Origin: Bacillota bacterium
GTDB lineage: Bacteria; Bacillota; Clostridia; Christensenellales; Aristaeellaceae
Reading direction: 5' to 3'
Assembly (NCBI GenBank): GCA_023392515.1
Contig: JAEVYX010000041.1
Span: forward strand, 52,262-116,261
Length of the DNA stretch: 64,000 nucleotides
Shown here: one piece after another, positions 8,454-17,082 of the stretch
Layout: every line of letters starts with the position of its first letter
Numbering within the stretch: position 1 is the stretch's first letter
The notes under the pieces: model-generated
What the model was told of the DNA's origin: nothing
Database searches by the model: none
Seen by the model: the letters and a program-made list of their open reading frames with translations, nothing else
Program-made: the position numbers and the translations under genes

Positions 8454-9302
8454 TTAGCAACTCCACTCTGTCAGTTTTTTACGCACCAAGGTAAAAAAGT
8501 GCGGCTTTTCCAAGCGGATCAGTTTGGCCGTTTTTTTTGCTCCCGTTGCGTAAAGCGTATCCTTGCCATCGAGGGGCATGGATTTTTGTCCATCCAAGGT
8601 GATATAGATTCCCTGTCCCTCATCACAATCCAACTGCAGGCGCACCGTTTCCTTGGCATCAACCACCACAGGCCGGTGCTGCAGTGTATGAGCACATATG
8701 GGCGATACAACTATGCACCGCACATCGGGACTGACAATTGGCCCTCCGGCCGAGAGAGAATATCCTGTAGAGCCTGTAGGGCTGGAAACAATCATACCAT
8801 CAGCGATGTAATGCCCGATTAAATCATCGGAGATATAGGCGTCTATGGCTACCAAACGCGCACCACGGTTTACCACGGCATCATTGAGTACCAGCATTTC
8901 CGGCCCATCGTTGAGTCGCACTGAGAGGAGCATCCGCTCCTCAATCAAATATTCTCCGCTGCAGATTATATGAAGATCTTCTTCGATTCTGTTCTGTTCT
9001 ATCTCTGTTAAAAAACCCACCCGGCCCATGTTGATACCAAGTAACGGTACATCAGCTTCAACGGCATGCTGCACCGCACGTAAAAGCGTTCCATCCCCAC
9101 CTAAAGCAAGCAGCACATCGCAGGGTGGCAAGCCTTTGCTGACATCCATCTCCGGAAGATTCGTGCCCAGCACATTATTGATGGATGGATCTACATACAA
9201 TGCCGTCCCAGCTTTTTTCAAAACGGCAATCACCCGGGCGGCTACGTCAGCTCCACAGGATTTCCCTGGGTGCATCGTCATGCAAACTGTCTTTATGCCC
9301 AT
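8454..9302 (-). CDS. nadK: NAD kinase
   Basis: Phosphorylates NAD+ to NADP+ with ATP or polyphosphate in the cytoplasm. The catalytic GGDGT motif is at residues 68-72 and is followed by the substrate loop GINMGRVGFLTEIE and the conserved SSPTGSTGYSLSAGGPI stretch. Its 282 residues match the bacterial enzyme. AGGGGA lies about five bases ahead of the ATG. It follows tlyA by about 65 bases and precedes argR. Confidence 0.96.
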   Translation of the reverse strand: MGIKTVCMTMHPGKSCGADVAARVIAVLKKAGTALYVDPSINNVLGTNLPEMDVSKGLPPCDVLLALGGDGTLLRAVQHAVEADVPLLGINMGRVGFLTEIEQNRIEEDLHIICSGEYLIEERMLLSVRLNDGPEMLVLNDAVVNRGARLVAIDAYISDDLIGHYIADGMIVSSPTGSTGYSLSAGGPIVSPDVRCIVVSPICAHTLQHRPVVVDAKETVRLQLDCDEGQGIYITLDGQKSMPLDGKDTLYATGAKKTAKLIRLEKPHFFTLVRKKLTEWSC

Positions 9303-9367
9303 GAAAATCCCCTATCCTTCTCGATTTTGAGTATAACATAAACTGTATATTCATTCAATAAAAATTC

Positions 9368-10180
9368 TTATTTTCGCAAAGAAAAATGAGCTTCTTCCAC
9401 CAAATCTTTTATCGTACTTTGCGAAACAGGCACAAATTGGTCAGATGCAGGCAAAATATGAGCTAAAAATTCAATGTTTCCCTCAGGACCTGTGATAGGA
9501 GAAAAGCTCAATTGCTTCACTTGCCAGCCAAAGGTTGGAGCAAACGCAACAATCTCCTCTAAAACTTTTTGATGGACGGCTGGATCGCGTACAACACCTT
9601 TTTTGCCAACACCATCCCGGCCAGCTTCAAATTGCGGCTTAATCAGAGTATAAAAGCAACCGCCGTTCCCCATGATTTTGGCTGCTACCGGCAGAATAAG
9701 CCGAATAGAAATAAAAGATACGTCCATCACTGTGAGGGTAGGATGATGAACAAACTGCTCAATCGTTAAATGACGGGCATTCGTCCGCTCCATCACAGTT
9801 ACCTGCGGATGGTTGCGAAGCCGCCAATCAAGCTGCCCGTATCCCACATCTATGGCATATACGTGCTGCGCTCCATTTTGAAGCAGCACATCTGTAAAGC
9901 CTCCGGTAGCAGCCCCAACGTCCATCGCCACAACGCCTTTGACATCGCCCTGGAATACTTGCAGCGCTTTTTCCAGCTTCAATCCACCACGGCTGACAAA
10001 GGGGTTAGCCGAACCGCGCAGCGTGAGCATTTCTTCCTCTCCCACTTGCTCAGAGGGTTTCAGAATCTTTCTTTCCCCAACATAAACAAGGCCCGCCATT
10101 ATTTGGGCCTGCGCTTTTTCTCGGCTGTCTGAGATTCCCCGTGAAACCAAAGCCAAATCCACCCGCACTTTATTGATCAT
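9368..10180 (-). CDS. tlyA: TlyA family rRNA 2'-O-methyltransferase
   Basis: Methylates cytidine ribose on 16S and/or 23S rRNA. An N-terminal S4 RNA-binding domain (about residues 3-65, VRVDLALVSRGISDSREKAQ) is followed by an FtsJ-like SAM-dependent domain with the motif MDVGAATGGFTDVLL and the KPQFEAGRDGVGKKGVV segment typical of TlyA. Length 270. The start overlaps the dxs end by 11 bases, with GGGAG inside dxs, so translation is probably coupled. Although named after a Brachyspira haemolysin, the family's supported role is rRNA modification. Confidence 0.93.
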   Translation of the reverse strand: MINKVRVDLALVSRGISDSREKAQAQIMAGLVYVGERKILKPSEQVGEEEMLTLRGSANPFVSRGGLKLEKALQVFQGDVKGVVAMDVGAATGGFTDVLLQNGAQHVYAIDVGYGQLDWRLRNHPQVTVMERTNARHLTIEQFVHHPTLTVMDVSFISIRLILPVAAKIMGNGGCFYTLIKPQFEAGRDGVGKKGVVRDPAVHQKVLEEIVAFAPTFGWQVKQLSFSPITGPEGNIEFLAHILPASDQFVPVSQSTIKDLVEEAHFSLRK

Positions 10181-12053
10181 GGCGATCTCCCGTTAGCGCG
10201 GCAAGGGTTTGCGCAATTCTTCCGGCCATTTGCACCGGTGTCAAGTCCAGCATCTTGAGTAAATCATCCCTGCTTCCATGAGGCACAAAGACATCTGGAA
10301 TACCAAGCATCAATACGGGAGCGTTCCATTGGTGGACTGCCGCAAACTCGGAAACAGCGCTTCCAAAGCCGCATGCCAAGGCATGCTCCTCCAGGGTAAT
10401 AACAGGAAGATGACGAATATCCGCTAAAAGCTGGGAATCCAGCGGTTTGATCGTGGAAGCATTAACTACCTTTGGATGAATATGCTGTTCTCGCAAGAGC
10501 CTTGCAGTTTCCAACGCGGAAGGCACCATAGCCCCGACCGCAAACATAACACAGTCCTTTCCTTCCTCCATAACCTCCCATTTTCCGGGGATAAATGTAC
10601 TTTGGGGGTAGGCTTGTCCCATGCATATGGATTTTCTAGGGTAACGGATAGCACAGGGGCCTTGCATGGTCCTGGTATAGGCCAGCATCAGCTTTAATTC
10701 CTGCTCATCCCTGGGGGCCAGAAGCGTTACATTGGGAATATGGCGAAGATAGGCAATATCATATAGGCCTTGATGGGTCGCCCCATCTTCTCCCGCAAGG
10801 CCTGCCCGGTCAAGCAAAAGACATACCGGTAAATTTTGCAGGCAAATATCATGCAGCATTTGGTCGTAAGCCCGCTGCATAAAGGTGGCATATACTGCAA
10901 AGTATGGTTTCATGCCCCCTGAGGCAAGCCCGGCTGAAAGCGTTGCCGCATGCTGTTCGGCAATTCCTACATCAAACATCCGTTCAGGGTAAGCCTTCCC
11001 AAATATCTCCATTCCAGTGCCGCTGGGCATAGCCGCAGTGATTACGGCAATCCGTTCATCTTCGGCTGCCATTTTTACAAGCTCTTCAGCCGCAATCTCA
11101 CCATAAGAGGGGCGATCCGGCTTTTTTAGGACATCCCCATTTTCCATAATAAAAGGCGGAACACCATGAAAAATCTCCGGCTTGTTTTCAGCTTGCTGAT
11201 ATCCATGCCCTTTTTGTGTAATGCAATGAATGAGCACCGGCTCGTTCAATTCCTTGGCTCTTGCAATGGTATATTCCAAATTGGGCAAATCGTGACCATC
11301 GATAGGGCCTAAATAGTGAAATCCAAGCGCTGCAAAAAAGCCCTCATCCACAACAAGCCACTTGATTGCGTTTTTAAACCAGGATAGAAATTTATGCAGC
11401 TTTGGCCCTGCTACCGGAATGCGGCGAAGCCCTTTTTCAACGACTTTTTTCGTTCTGTTCCAACTGCGACTGGCACGCATGTTTGTCAAATGCCTTGCCA
11501 AAGCGCCAACATTGGGAGATATGGACATCTTATTGTCATTTAGAATCACAATCAGATGGGTTTTGCTGCTTCCGGCATCATTGAGCGCCTCATAGCACAT
11601 GCCTCCGGTCAGTGCACCATCTCCCACGATAGCCACTACCTGATGGTTTTGATGTTTGAGGTCCCTTGCCCGGGCAAAGCCAAGCGCAGCAGAAATGGCT
11701 GTAGAGGCATGTCCTGTTTCAAAGCAGTCGTAAGGGCTTTCATCTCTTTTGGGGAAACCGCACATCCCGCCAAAACAACGCAGGGATCGAAACTTATCAT
11801 ATCGCCCGGTCAAAAGCTTATGCACATAGGATTGATGGCCTACATCAAATAGAATTTTATCTTCAGGTGCTTGAAACATGCGATGTACAGCAATTGTCAG
11901 TTCCACCACCCCTAAATTGGAGGCAAGGTGACCTCCGTTTTGGGCAACGGTACTGATAATTTCCTGACGGATTTCCTCCGCCAATTCTTTCAGCTCTGCA
12001 TAAGAGCATAGCTTAATATCCTCGGGGCTCTTTATCTGTGAAAGGCGCACCAT
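10170..12053 (-). CDS. dxs: 1-deoxy-D-xylulose-5-phosphate synthase
   Basis: Thiamine-diphosphate enzyme that condenses pyruvate and glyceraldehyde 3-phosphate, the first step of the methylerythritol-phosphate isoprenoid pathway. The opening SPEDIKLCSYAELKELAEEIR, the TPP/Mg motif region GDGALTGGMCYEALND, the catalytic region DVGIAEQHAATLSAG and the C-terminal domain are all present in 627 residues. The ATG at 12053 has AAGGAG five bases upstream. A good promoter lies at about 12100-12128, so dxs heads the tlyA-nadK-argR-recN operon. Confidence 0.97.
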   Translation of the reverse strand: MVRLSQIKSPEDIKLCSYAELKELAEEIRQEIISTVAQNGGHLASNLGVVELTIAVHRMFQAPEDKILFDVGHQSYVHKLLTGRYDKFRSLRCFGGMCGFPKRDESPYDCFETGHASTAISAALGFARARDLKHQNHQVVAIVGDGALTGGMCYEALNDAGSSKTHLIVILNDNKMSISPNVGALARHLTNMRASRSWNRTKKVVEKGLRRIPVAGPKLHKFLSWFKNAIKWLVVDEGFFAALGFHYLGPIDGHDLPNLEYTIARAKELNEPVLIHCITQKGHGYQQAENKPEIFHGVPPFIMENGDVLKKPDRPSYGEIAAEELVKMAAEDERIAVITAAMPSGTGMEIFGKAYPERMFDVGIAEQHAATLSAGLASGGMKPYFAVYATFMQRAYDQMLHDICLQNLPVCLLLDRAGLAGEDGATHQGLYDIAYLRHIPNVTLLAPRDEQELKLMLAYTRTMQGPCAIRYPRKSICMGQAYPQSTFIPGKWEVMEEGKDCVMFAVGAMVPSALETARLLREQHIHPKVVNASTIKPLDSQLLADIRHLPVITLEEHALACGFGSAVSEFAAVHQWNAPVLMLGIPDVFVPHGSRDDLLKMLDLTPVQMAGRIAQTLAALTGDRHDQ

Positions 12054-12099
12054 GGGCTCTCCTTACTGTCTTTATTAGGATGCCATTATTAGGCAATCT

Positions 12100-12128
12100 A
12101 GTATAGCATACATTGGAAACGCCTGCAA
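12100..12128 (-). promoter_or_regulatory. Promoter of the dxs operon
   Basis: Minus strand TTGCAG, 17-base spacer, TATACT. The expected start lies about 40 bases ahead of the dxs ATG. Confidence 0.6.
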
Positions 12129-12135
12129 ACAACGT

Positions 12136-12168
12136 AAAAAAGCCGGCTTGCATTTTGATTGCCGGCTT
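12136..12168 (-). terminator. Rho-independent terminator after the DUF4870-like gene
   Basis: Minus strand AAGCCGGC / GCCGGCTT stem (8 bp) with a 13-base loop, followed by a run of about six T. It ends the hydrolase-MurF-ddl-DUF4870 transcript just before the dxs promoter. Confidence 0.85.
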
Positions 12169-12178
12169 GCGAGTATCT

Positions 12179-12733
12179 TTACTCAAACTTTCGCACATGT
12201 CCGCCTATCAAAGGCAATTGATACGCTTCGCCCCGATATGCATGAAGCATCATCTGAATTTTGAAAAAGATTGATGCCATCGTCAGCACAAAAAACAAAA
12301 GCCAGAATATTATTACGATCATCAGCCCCAATATGGGAATTAGGCCAAGCAGCGTTCCGACGATCCACAAGACCACCGCGGCACATAGATATCCGCCGGC
12401 TAAAGCAATGGATTGCACACTGATGCGGCGCACAGCTATGCTGCGCTTGTCTGCAATATATAAAAACAATGCAAACAGTCCAGAAACTGCAGCCAGCGTA
12501 CAGGTAAGATTGATTGCTTGGCTGGTAGATACAATTTCCGGTTCATTGGGCACTTCTTCGTAAGCGGGTTCCTCGTAAGCTTCCTGACCATACTCCTCAT
12601 AGGCGGGCTGTTGATATTCTCCCTCATATTCCCCCTCATAGGGAGGCTGTTCCTCTTCCTGACCGTATGTCTCATATGGCGGGTTATAGGGAGCCTGGGG
12701 AGGATAGTTTTGGCCGTTGCGGTTTCCGTACAT
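12179..12733 (-). CDS. DUF4870-like membrane protein with acidic Pro/Tyr-rich N-terminus
   Basis: The protein has two parts. Residues 1 to about 70 are low-complexity, rich in Tyr, Pro, Glu and Gln with repeated YEEP/YEGEYE/YEEYGQ units. Residues 75-184 hold three or four hydrophobic segments and resemble the DUF4870 family of small membrane proteins (LFLYIADKRS, LMIVIIFWLLFFVLTMASIF). No catalytic motif is visible and the function is unknown. I take the ATG at 12733 because AGGAG lies five bases upstream. It follows ddl by a few bases and ends at a terminator, so it probably belongs to the same envelope transcript. Confidence 0.75.
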   Translation of the reverse strand: MYGNRNGQNYPPQAPYNPPYETYGQEEEQPPYEGEYEGEYQQPAYEEYGQEAYEEPAYEEVPNEPEIVSTSQAINLTCTLAAVSGLFALFLYIADKRSIAVRRISVQSIALAGGYLCAAVVLWIVGTLLGLIPILGLMIVIIFWLLFFVLTMASIFFKIQMMLHAYRGEAYQLPLIGGHVRKFE

Positions 12734-12742
12734 ACGCACTCC

Positions 12743-13972
12743 TCACTTTCTTCCAGAAGGCGCCCACTTTGCACTGCCTTTCGCGCCTGTTTTTCCACCC
12801 AGCTGAACATTTTTCAAAATGTCTGATGCATAGGCGTAATCATTCGCATTTTTCTCTGCATGTGCCTTCTTTGCACATTCTACCATCCGGTCTATCAACC
12901 CGGCATAGTTAAGGCCTGTTTTCTCCCATAAGTAAAAGGCCATGGATCCAGGAATGGTGTTGATTTCTGTAACGTACAATTTCTCGCTGTTCTTATCAAA
13001 CATGTAGTCTATTCTAACTACGCCCTTGCAATCAAGCTCACGGAAGATATCAACGGAGAGTTGCTGGATTTCGTCCCGCATACTGTCCTCTACAGGAGCG
13101 GGAATGATCCTAGCCAGGGAAGCCATACCTTTTGAACTGCTTCCGCTATTGAGATATTTGTCTCCAAATGACAAAAGTGCGCCTGATGTTACGGGCATTT
13201 CCAAGACAGAAGCCTTTATGACGGAATCAAAGCCTAAAACGGAACAGTTAAGCTCAATCGGATTCGTAAGTCCCTGCTCAATCAACACCCTGCGGTCAAA
13301 AGAAAAGGCCACCTCCAGCGCTTCCTCAAAGGAATCACGGTTTTCCACCCTGCTGACGCCTATGGATGAACCCAAGTTGGCAGGCTTTACATATAACGGA
13401 TACCCAATCTCCTTTTCAGCTTCACGCAGAACAGTATCCTTATCATTTTTCCATTGTTCCCTTGCAAACCATGTTCCATTCAGTACAGGAAAGCCAGCCC
13501 CTTGAAAGAGCTTCTTCATCATGATTTTGTCCATGCCAACAGCCGAACCGGGTACACCAGGGGATGTATAGGGCAGATTTGCAAGCTCCAGAAGGCCTTG
13601 CAGCGTGCCATCCTCTCCATGCATTCCATGAAGCACGGGAATTGCGCAGTCCACCCGGGCAACAATACGCTGCTTAAGCCCGCCGCCCAGCAACCCCTTG
13701 CTGTGTTCGTAGGCAAACAACGCACCTGAGCCGGGCGTCAGGTCCAATGTGACCTGGGTCAACCCCTTTAATTCTTCCCGAAAAGGGGTATAGGCAGACA
13801 TTTGTAAAAGCGGCTCCCCCGTATACCAAATGCCTTTCATGCTGATATAGATTGGAATAATGTCATACTTCTCTGTATCGGCGGCCCGCATCAATTGCAA
13901 GGCACTGATAATAGAGACCTCATGCTCACAACTGCGGCTTCCGTAAATCACACCCAATTGAATCTTTGCCAT
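12743..13972 (-). CDS. ddl: D-alanine--D-alanine ligase
   Basis: ATP-grasp ligase that makes D-Ala-D-Ala for peptidoglycan precursors. The family blocks are visible: the N-terminal GSRSCEHEVSIISALQ, LHGMHGEDGTLQGLLE, the ATP-grasp segment PLYVKPANLGSSIGVSRV, and the C-terminal metal site RIDYMFD...EINTIPGSMAFYLWE. At 409 residues it is longer than the usual 300-370: there is an extended region with FGDKYLNSGSSSKGMA and a basic C-terminal tail. It lies directly after the MurF-like gene, the next enzyme in the pathway. Specificity for D-Ala over D-Lac is assumed, not proven. Confidence 0.92.
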   Translation of the reverse strand: MAKIQLGVIYGSRSCEHEVSIISALQLMRAADTEKYDIIPIYISMKGIWYTGEPLLQMSAYTPFREELKGLTQVTLDLTPGSGALFAYEHSKGLLGGGLKQRIVARVDCAIPVLHGMHGEDGTLQGLLELANLPYTSPGVPGSAVGMDKIMMKKLFQGAGFPVLNGTWFAREQWKNDKDTVLREAEKEIGYPLYVKPANLGSSIGVSRVENRDSFEEALEVAFSFDRRVLIEQGLTNPIELNCSVLGFDSVIKASVLEMPVTSGALLSFGDKYLNSGSSSKGMASLARIIPAPVEDSMRDEIQQLSVDIFRELDCKGVVRIDYMFDKNSEKLYVTEINTIPGSMAFYLWEKTGLNYAGLIDRMVECAKKAHAEKNANDYAYASDILKNVQLGGKTGAKGSAKWAPSGRK

Positions 13973-13989
13973 GATCCGCTTTGCTCCTT

Positions 13990-15597
13990 TCAGCCTTCGC
14001 TATAGTTGTCCGGCAGATCGTTTTCATATAACACCACATCACCTGTCCGCATCAATTCGTGCAGTGTCTTGGTGGATTCATCCAGGCTGGATACAGGATG
14101 AATTGCGTTTTTATCAAATCCAGCCGCGATAAGCCCTTCATAGATCGGCCGCGTATGCTTTTTCCCTACCAGGATGGCTACATCTACGCTATCTGCCATA
14201 GCCTTGCCAAAGGCATGATTGAATTCTTCTTCCTTATCACCCAACTCCACCATACCAGGCGTAATGATGATGCGCCGGCCCGGGAAATCCTTCAGCACCT
14301 GTAAAGCAGCCATGGCTCCTTTGGGGTTGCTGTTAAAGGCATCATCAATAATCGTAATTCCATTGCCGGGGATCAATTGCAGCCTATGCTCCACCGGCTC
14401 AAGCTTTAATATGCCGCGGGCAATTTGGGAAAGCGGCATATTGAGCTGTAGACACACGCTGGCTGCCAGCAATATGTTTTGAATATTATGCTGCCCTAAT
14501 AATTTTGTTTTGCATAAAACTTTTTCACCATCTTTGGTATGAAGTGCAAATGTACTGCCCTCCGGTGTTACGCTGATATCCTGTGCCCAGACATCGCATT
14601 GCTCCTGCCGGATGCTCACCAGTGTTTTCGGCTTTTTCGTTTTCTCATACAAGCCCATGCAAATGCCGTTATCGTCTGCAAAAAACGCATGGCCATCTTC
14701 CGGCAGTGCATCGATCAATTCATATTTTGTTGAGGTAATCCGTTCTATGGTCTTAAACGTATCCAAATGCTGCGGTCCAACGGATGTCAGTATTCCCATT
14801 ACGGGATGCACCAGCCGGCACATTTCACGAATATCGCCCTTGTGCCTGGCTCCCATTTCCGCCACAAATACCTGATGGGCAGGCGTCAGTTTTTCACGAA
14901 TAACACGGGTAACACCCATGGGTGTGTTGTAGCTGGATGGCGTCAAAAGAACGTTATATCTTTCAGAAAGCAACGTTCCTAAAATAAATTTTACAGACGT
15001 CTTTCCATAGCTTCCCGTAATACCAATACGGATAAGCCCCTGGCTTTTGCGCAATTTTTCCTGTGCGTCCCGAAAATAGATCTCGCTTATAAACTTTTCA
15101 ATAGGCCAGGCCAGCAGACCAGCTAACGCCAACAGGAAGGGTAAAAACAAGGGAACGACAGCCGGAAGAACTGCCACAGGAGACCAGTAAACCAAAATGC
15201 CTGCCAGTACCGTAAGCAAAAAAGCCATTACCCCATAGAGACGTTTCACACGGGATGTATAAACCAGGGGTTTTTTGGATCGTTTGTCTTGAAATAATTT
15301 ACCTATCCACACGCCGCCAAAGGCTGATAAGATAAATACTGCCAGTGCAATCCACAGTTCCGACGTTCCGCCGGCAAACTGCCAAAGCGTATCATAGATG
15401 GCCTGCAGGGAAAAAACCAAAAGCGCAATTCCTGCGCCGGGGAGATAAGCCCTCTTCCAATTGCGCCTGAGGGTATAAAAATAGCCAGGAAATTGATAGC
15501 TTTCCAACTGAAAATAGTGTGTCAGACCTCGAACTGCAAACAAACACCCCACCATGGGTGACAAAGCCAGCATCCAACGCACCAGGTAATGGATCAT
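13990..15597 (-). CDS. Membrane-anchored MurF-like Mur ligase
   Basis: Likely ligase adding D-Ala-D-Ala (or a related group) to a UDP-MurNAc peptide. The Mur ligase core begins near residue 190 with the ATP loop GITGSYGKTSVK, followed by AEMGARHKGDI, the EHRLQ turn, DDAFNSNPKGAMAAL and the C-terminal domain. The first 170 or so residues are instead hydrophobic, with four or five membrane segments, where ordinary MurF has a soluble UDP-substrate domain. GGAG lies upstream of the ATG, which overlaps the hydrolase stop (ATGA). ddl follows 17 bases downstream, which supports a MurF-type role; an alternative is a ligase acting on a lipid-linked precursor. Confidence 0.8.
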   Translation of the reverse strand: MIHYLVRWMLALSPMVGCLFAVRGLTHYFQLESYQFPGYFYTLRRNWKRAYLPGAGIALLVFSLQAIYDTLWQFAGGTSELWIALAVFILSAFGGVWIGKLFQDKRSKKPLVYTSRVKRLYGVMAFLLTVLAGILVYWSPVAVLPAVVPLFLPFLLALAGLLAWPIEKFISEIYFRDAQEKLRKSQGLIRIGITGSYGKTSVKFILGTLLSERYNVLLTPSSYNTPMGVTRVIREKLTPAHQVFVAEMGARHKGDIREMCRLVHPVMGILTSVGPQHLDTFKTIERITSTKYELIDALPEDGHAFFADDNGICMGLYEKTKKPKTLVSIRQEQCDVWAQDISVTPEGSTFALHTKDGEKVLCKTKLLGQHNIQNILLAASVCLQLNMPLSQIARGILKLEPVEHRLQLIPGNGITIIDDAFNSNPKGAMAALQVLKDFPGRRIIITPGMVELGDKEEEFNHAFGKAMADSVDVAILVGKKHTRPIYEGLIAAGFDKNAIHPVSSLDESTKTLHELMRTGDVVLYENDLPDNYSEG

Positions 15598-16379
15598 GAT
15601 GATACTCCTTCAAAAAAGTGCTGGGCAACCCGCACAAAACGTTTCCATTGCTCCAAATATGCAAAATGCGAGCCGCCTTCAAAAACCGCCAATCCGGCAT
15701 CCGGAATTTCTTTTGCCATGGTCTGGCCCATCCACAAAGGAGTTTCCGTGTCCTGATCGCCCCAAACGAGCAGTGTTGACGATGAGATAAGGGGCAATAA
15801 CGGCTGTAAATCCTGTGTGACAATTTTGACAAACGTCTTTCGCATTTCTTCGTCCAAGGCATTGTAATCCTTTGATCCGTACCTTTTACGCAATCCTTCA
15901 GACGCTTTGTCAGGCAAGTCACCAAAGATTCGCATACGCTTTAAGATAGAAAAACCAGCCTTCATTGCCTGATATCGCTTGGCCCGCCTGGTCTGTTCCT
16001 CCGTGGGTGGTTTTTTAAGACCAGCTGCTCCTGTCAATATCATTCTGCGCACATGCTGGGGCCAATGGCTCCCCAAATAGATTGCCACCCTGCCGCCAAA
16101 AGAATGACCAATAATGAAACATGGCGCAATTTTCAGCGTATCCATTAATTCCCGAACCATCTCACCGTATTCGGGAACGCCCCACGGCTCCGGAGGCCGG
16201 CTACTTTTTCCATGTCCGGGAAAATCCAGCACAGTTACCTTCATCGTTTCTGATAATGTTTGAGTAATGGGGGCAAAAAATGTAGTATCGCAGCCCCAGC
16301 CATGGAGCAACAGTACATTTTCACCGGCTGTGCCATGCTGTTCATAATAAACCTGTGCCCCGTTTATTGTGAGAAGCAT
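15594..16379 (-). CDS. Alpha/beta hydrolase
   Basis: Alpha/beta-fold hydrolase of about 261 residues. The HGWGCD oxyanion region, nucleophile elbow GHSFGG, acid in VWGDQDTETP and histidine in GGSHFAYLE form a complete catalytic set. A basic lid region (TRRAKRYQAMKAG) lies between strands 6 and 7. The substrate cannot be inferred. I prefer the ATG at 16379 (AAGGAAAGG nine bases upstream); one at 16388 is nearly as good. It overlaps the MurF-like gene by 4 bases, so a role in envelope or lipid-precursor metabolism is suggested by position only. Confidence 0.88.
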   Translation of the reverse strand: MLLTINGAQVYYEQHGTAGENVLLLHGWGCDTTFFAPITQTLSETMKVTVLDFPGHGKSSRPPEPWGVPEYGEMVRELMDTLKIAPCFIIGHSFGGRVAIYLGSHWPQHVRRMILTGAAGLKKPPTEEQTRRAKRYQAMKAGFSILKRMRIFGDLPDKASEGLRKRYGSKDYNALDEEMRKTFVKIVTQDLQPLLPLISSSTLLVWGDQDTETPLWMGQTMAKEIPDAGLAVFEGGSHFAYLEQWKRFVRVAQHFFEGVSS

Positions 16380-16534
16380 AACAGCCATCCTTTCCTTACC
16401 CAGTGCAAGATGATCGCTCAAATTCAAATCGTTTTCCTGAAAAACACGTGCCCGCAATGGATTCATTTTTGCGATATCGTTTGATTTTGTTTCCAGGGGC
16501 ACCGGGTCTATTCTACCCTATTTTCCCTAAAATG

Positions 16535-16565
16535 AAAAGCCTGAGGCATAAAAGCCTTCTCAGGC
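16535..16565 (-). terminator. Rho-independent terminator after the GNAT gene
   Basis: Minus strand GCCTGAG / CTCAGGC stem with a 13-base loop followed by TTTT. It ends the sugar kinase-GNAT transcript. Confidence 0.7.
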
Positions 16566-16604
16566 ATACTGTATGCCGGCTGGTCTAAATATTGAACAGT
16601 TTCT

Positions 16605-17078
16605 TTACGCCGGAGGAATTCGCCAGACATATCTGCATTTATATGCCGACATGCAGTATATTCGCTGATATTCCATGGGAACAGGAACGATACTTTCCAA
16701 TTCGCAGCCTAATCTTTCGCAGGTATGCCGGCTGGCTAAATTATCCTCATCCGTAGTAATAACCAGGGAATGAATGCCTAGCACGCGAATCAGCGGAACG
16801 AGCAGTTCGCAGCTTCTTTTGGCATAGCTATGCCCACGGTACTCTTTATCCACATGGTAGCCAATATGCCCAAAATAATATATTCCTCTGCCTTCGCCAT
16901 ACCTTAAGCTAATCCTTCCGGCTTCTTTCTTCATGCCGTAGGGAATCATGGAAAACATCAGTGTCTGCAAGATGCCTAAGGCTTTGTCCTCCGGTACTAC
17001 TTCCGCAGGCTTTAAAAAGACTACTCCATCGCAAAAGGCTTGGCCCAAAGAATAAGATGCCCTTTCATAAAGCGCCAT
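16605..17078 (-). CDS. GNAT family N-acetyltransferase
   Basis: 157-residue acetyltransferase-like protein. The central strand-turn HIGYHVDKEYRGHSYAKRSCELL matches the GNAT acetyl-CoA binding motif A (here R-G-H-S-Y-A in place of RGxGxA), and DEDNLASRHTCERLGCELE is the usual motif B. The substrate is unknown. It starts only 4 bases after the PfkB-family kinase ends, so the two share a transcript; acetylation of a sugar-derived metabolite is a guess from context only. Confidence 0.85.
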   Translation of the reverse strand: MALYERASYSLGQAFCDGVVFLKPAEVVPEDKALGILQTLMFSMIPYGMKKEAGRISLRYGEGRGIYYFGHIGYHVDKEYRGHSYAKRSCELLVPLIRVLGIHSLVITTDEDNLASRHTCERLGCELESIVPVPMEYQRIYCMSAYKCRYVWRIPPA

Positions 17079-17082
17079 AGCT

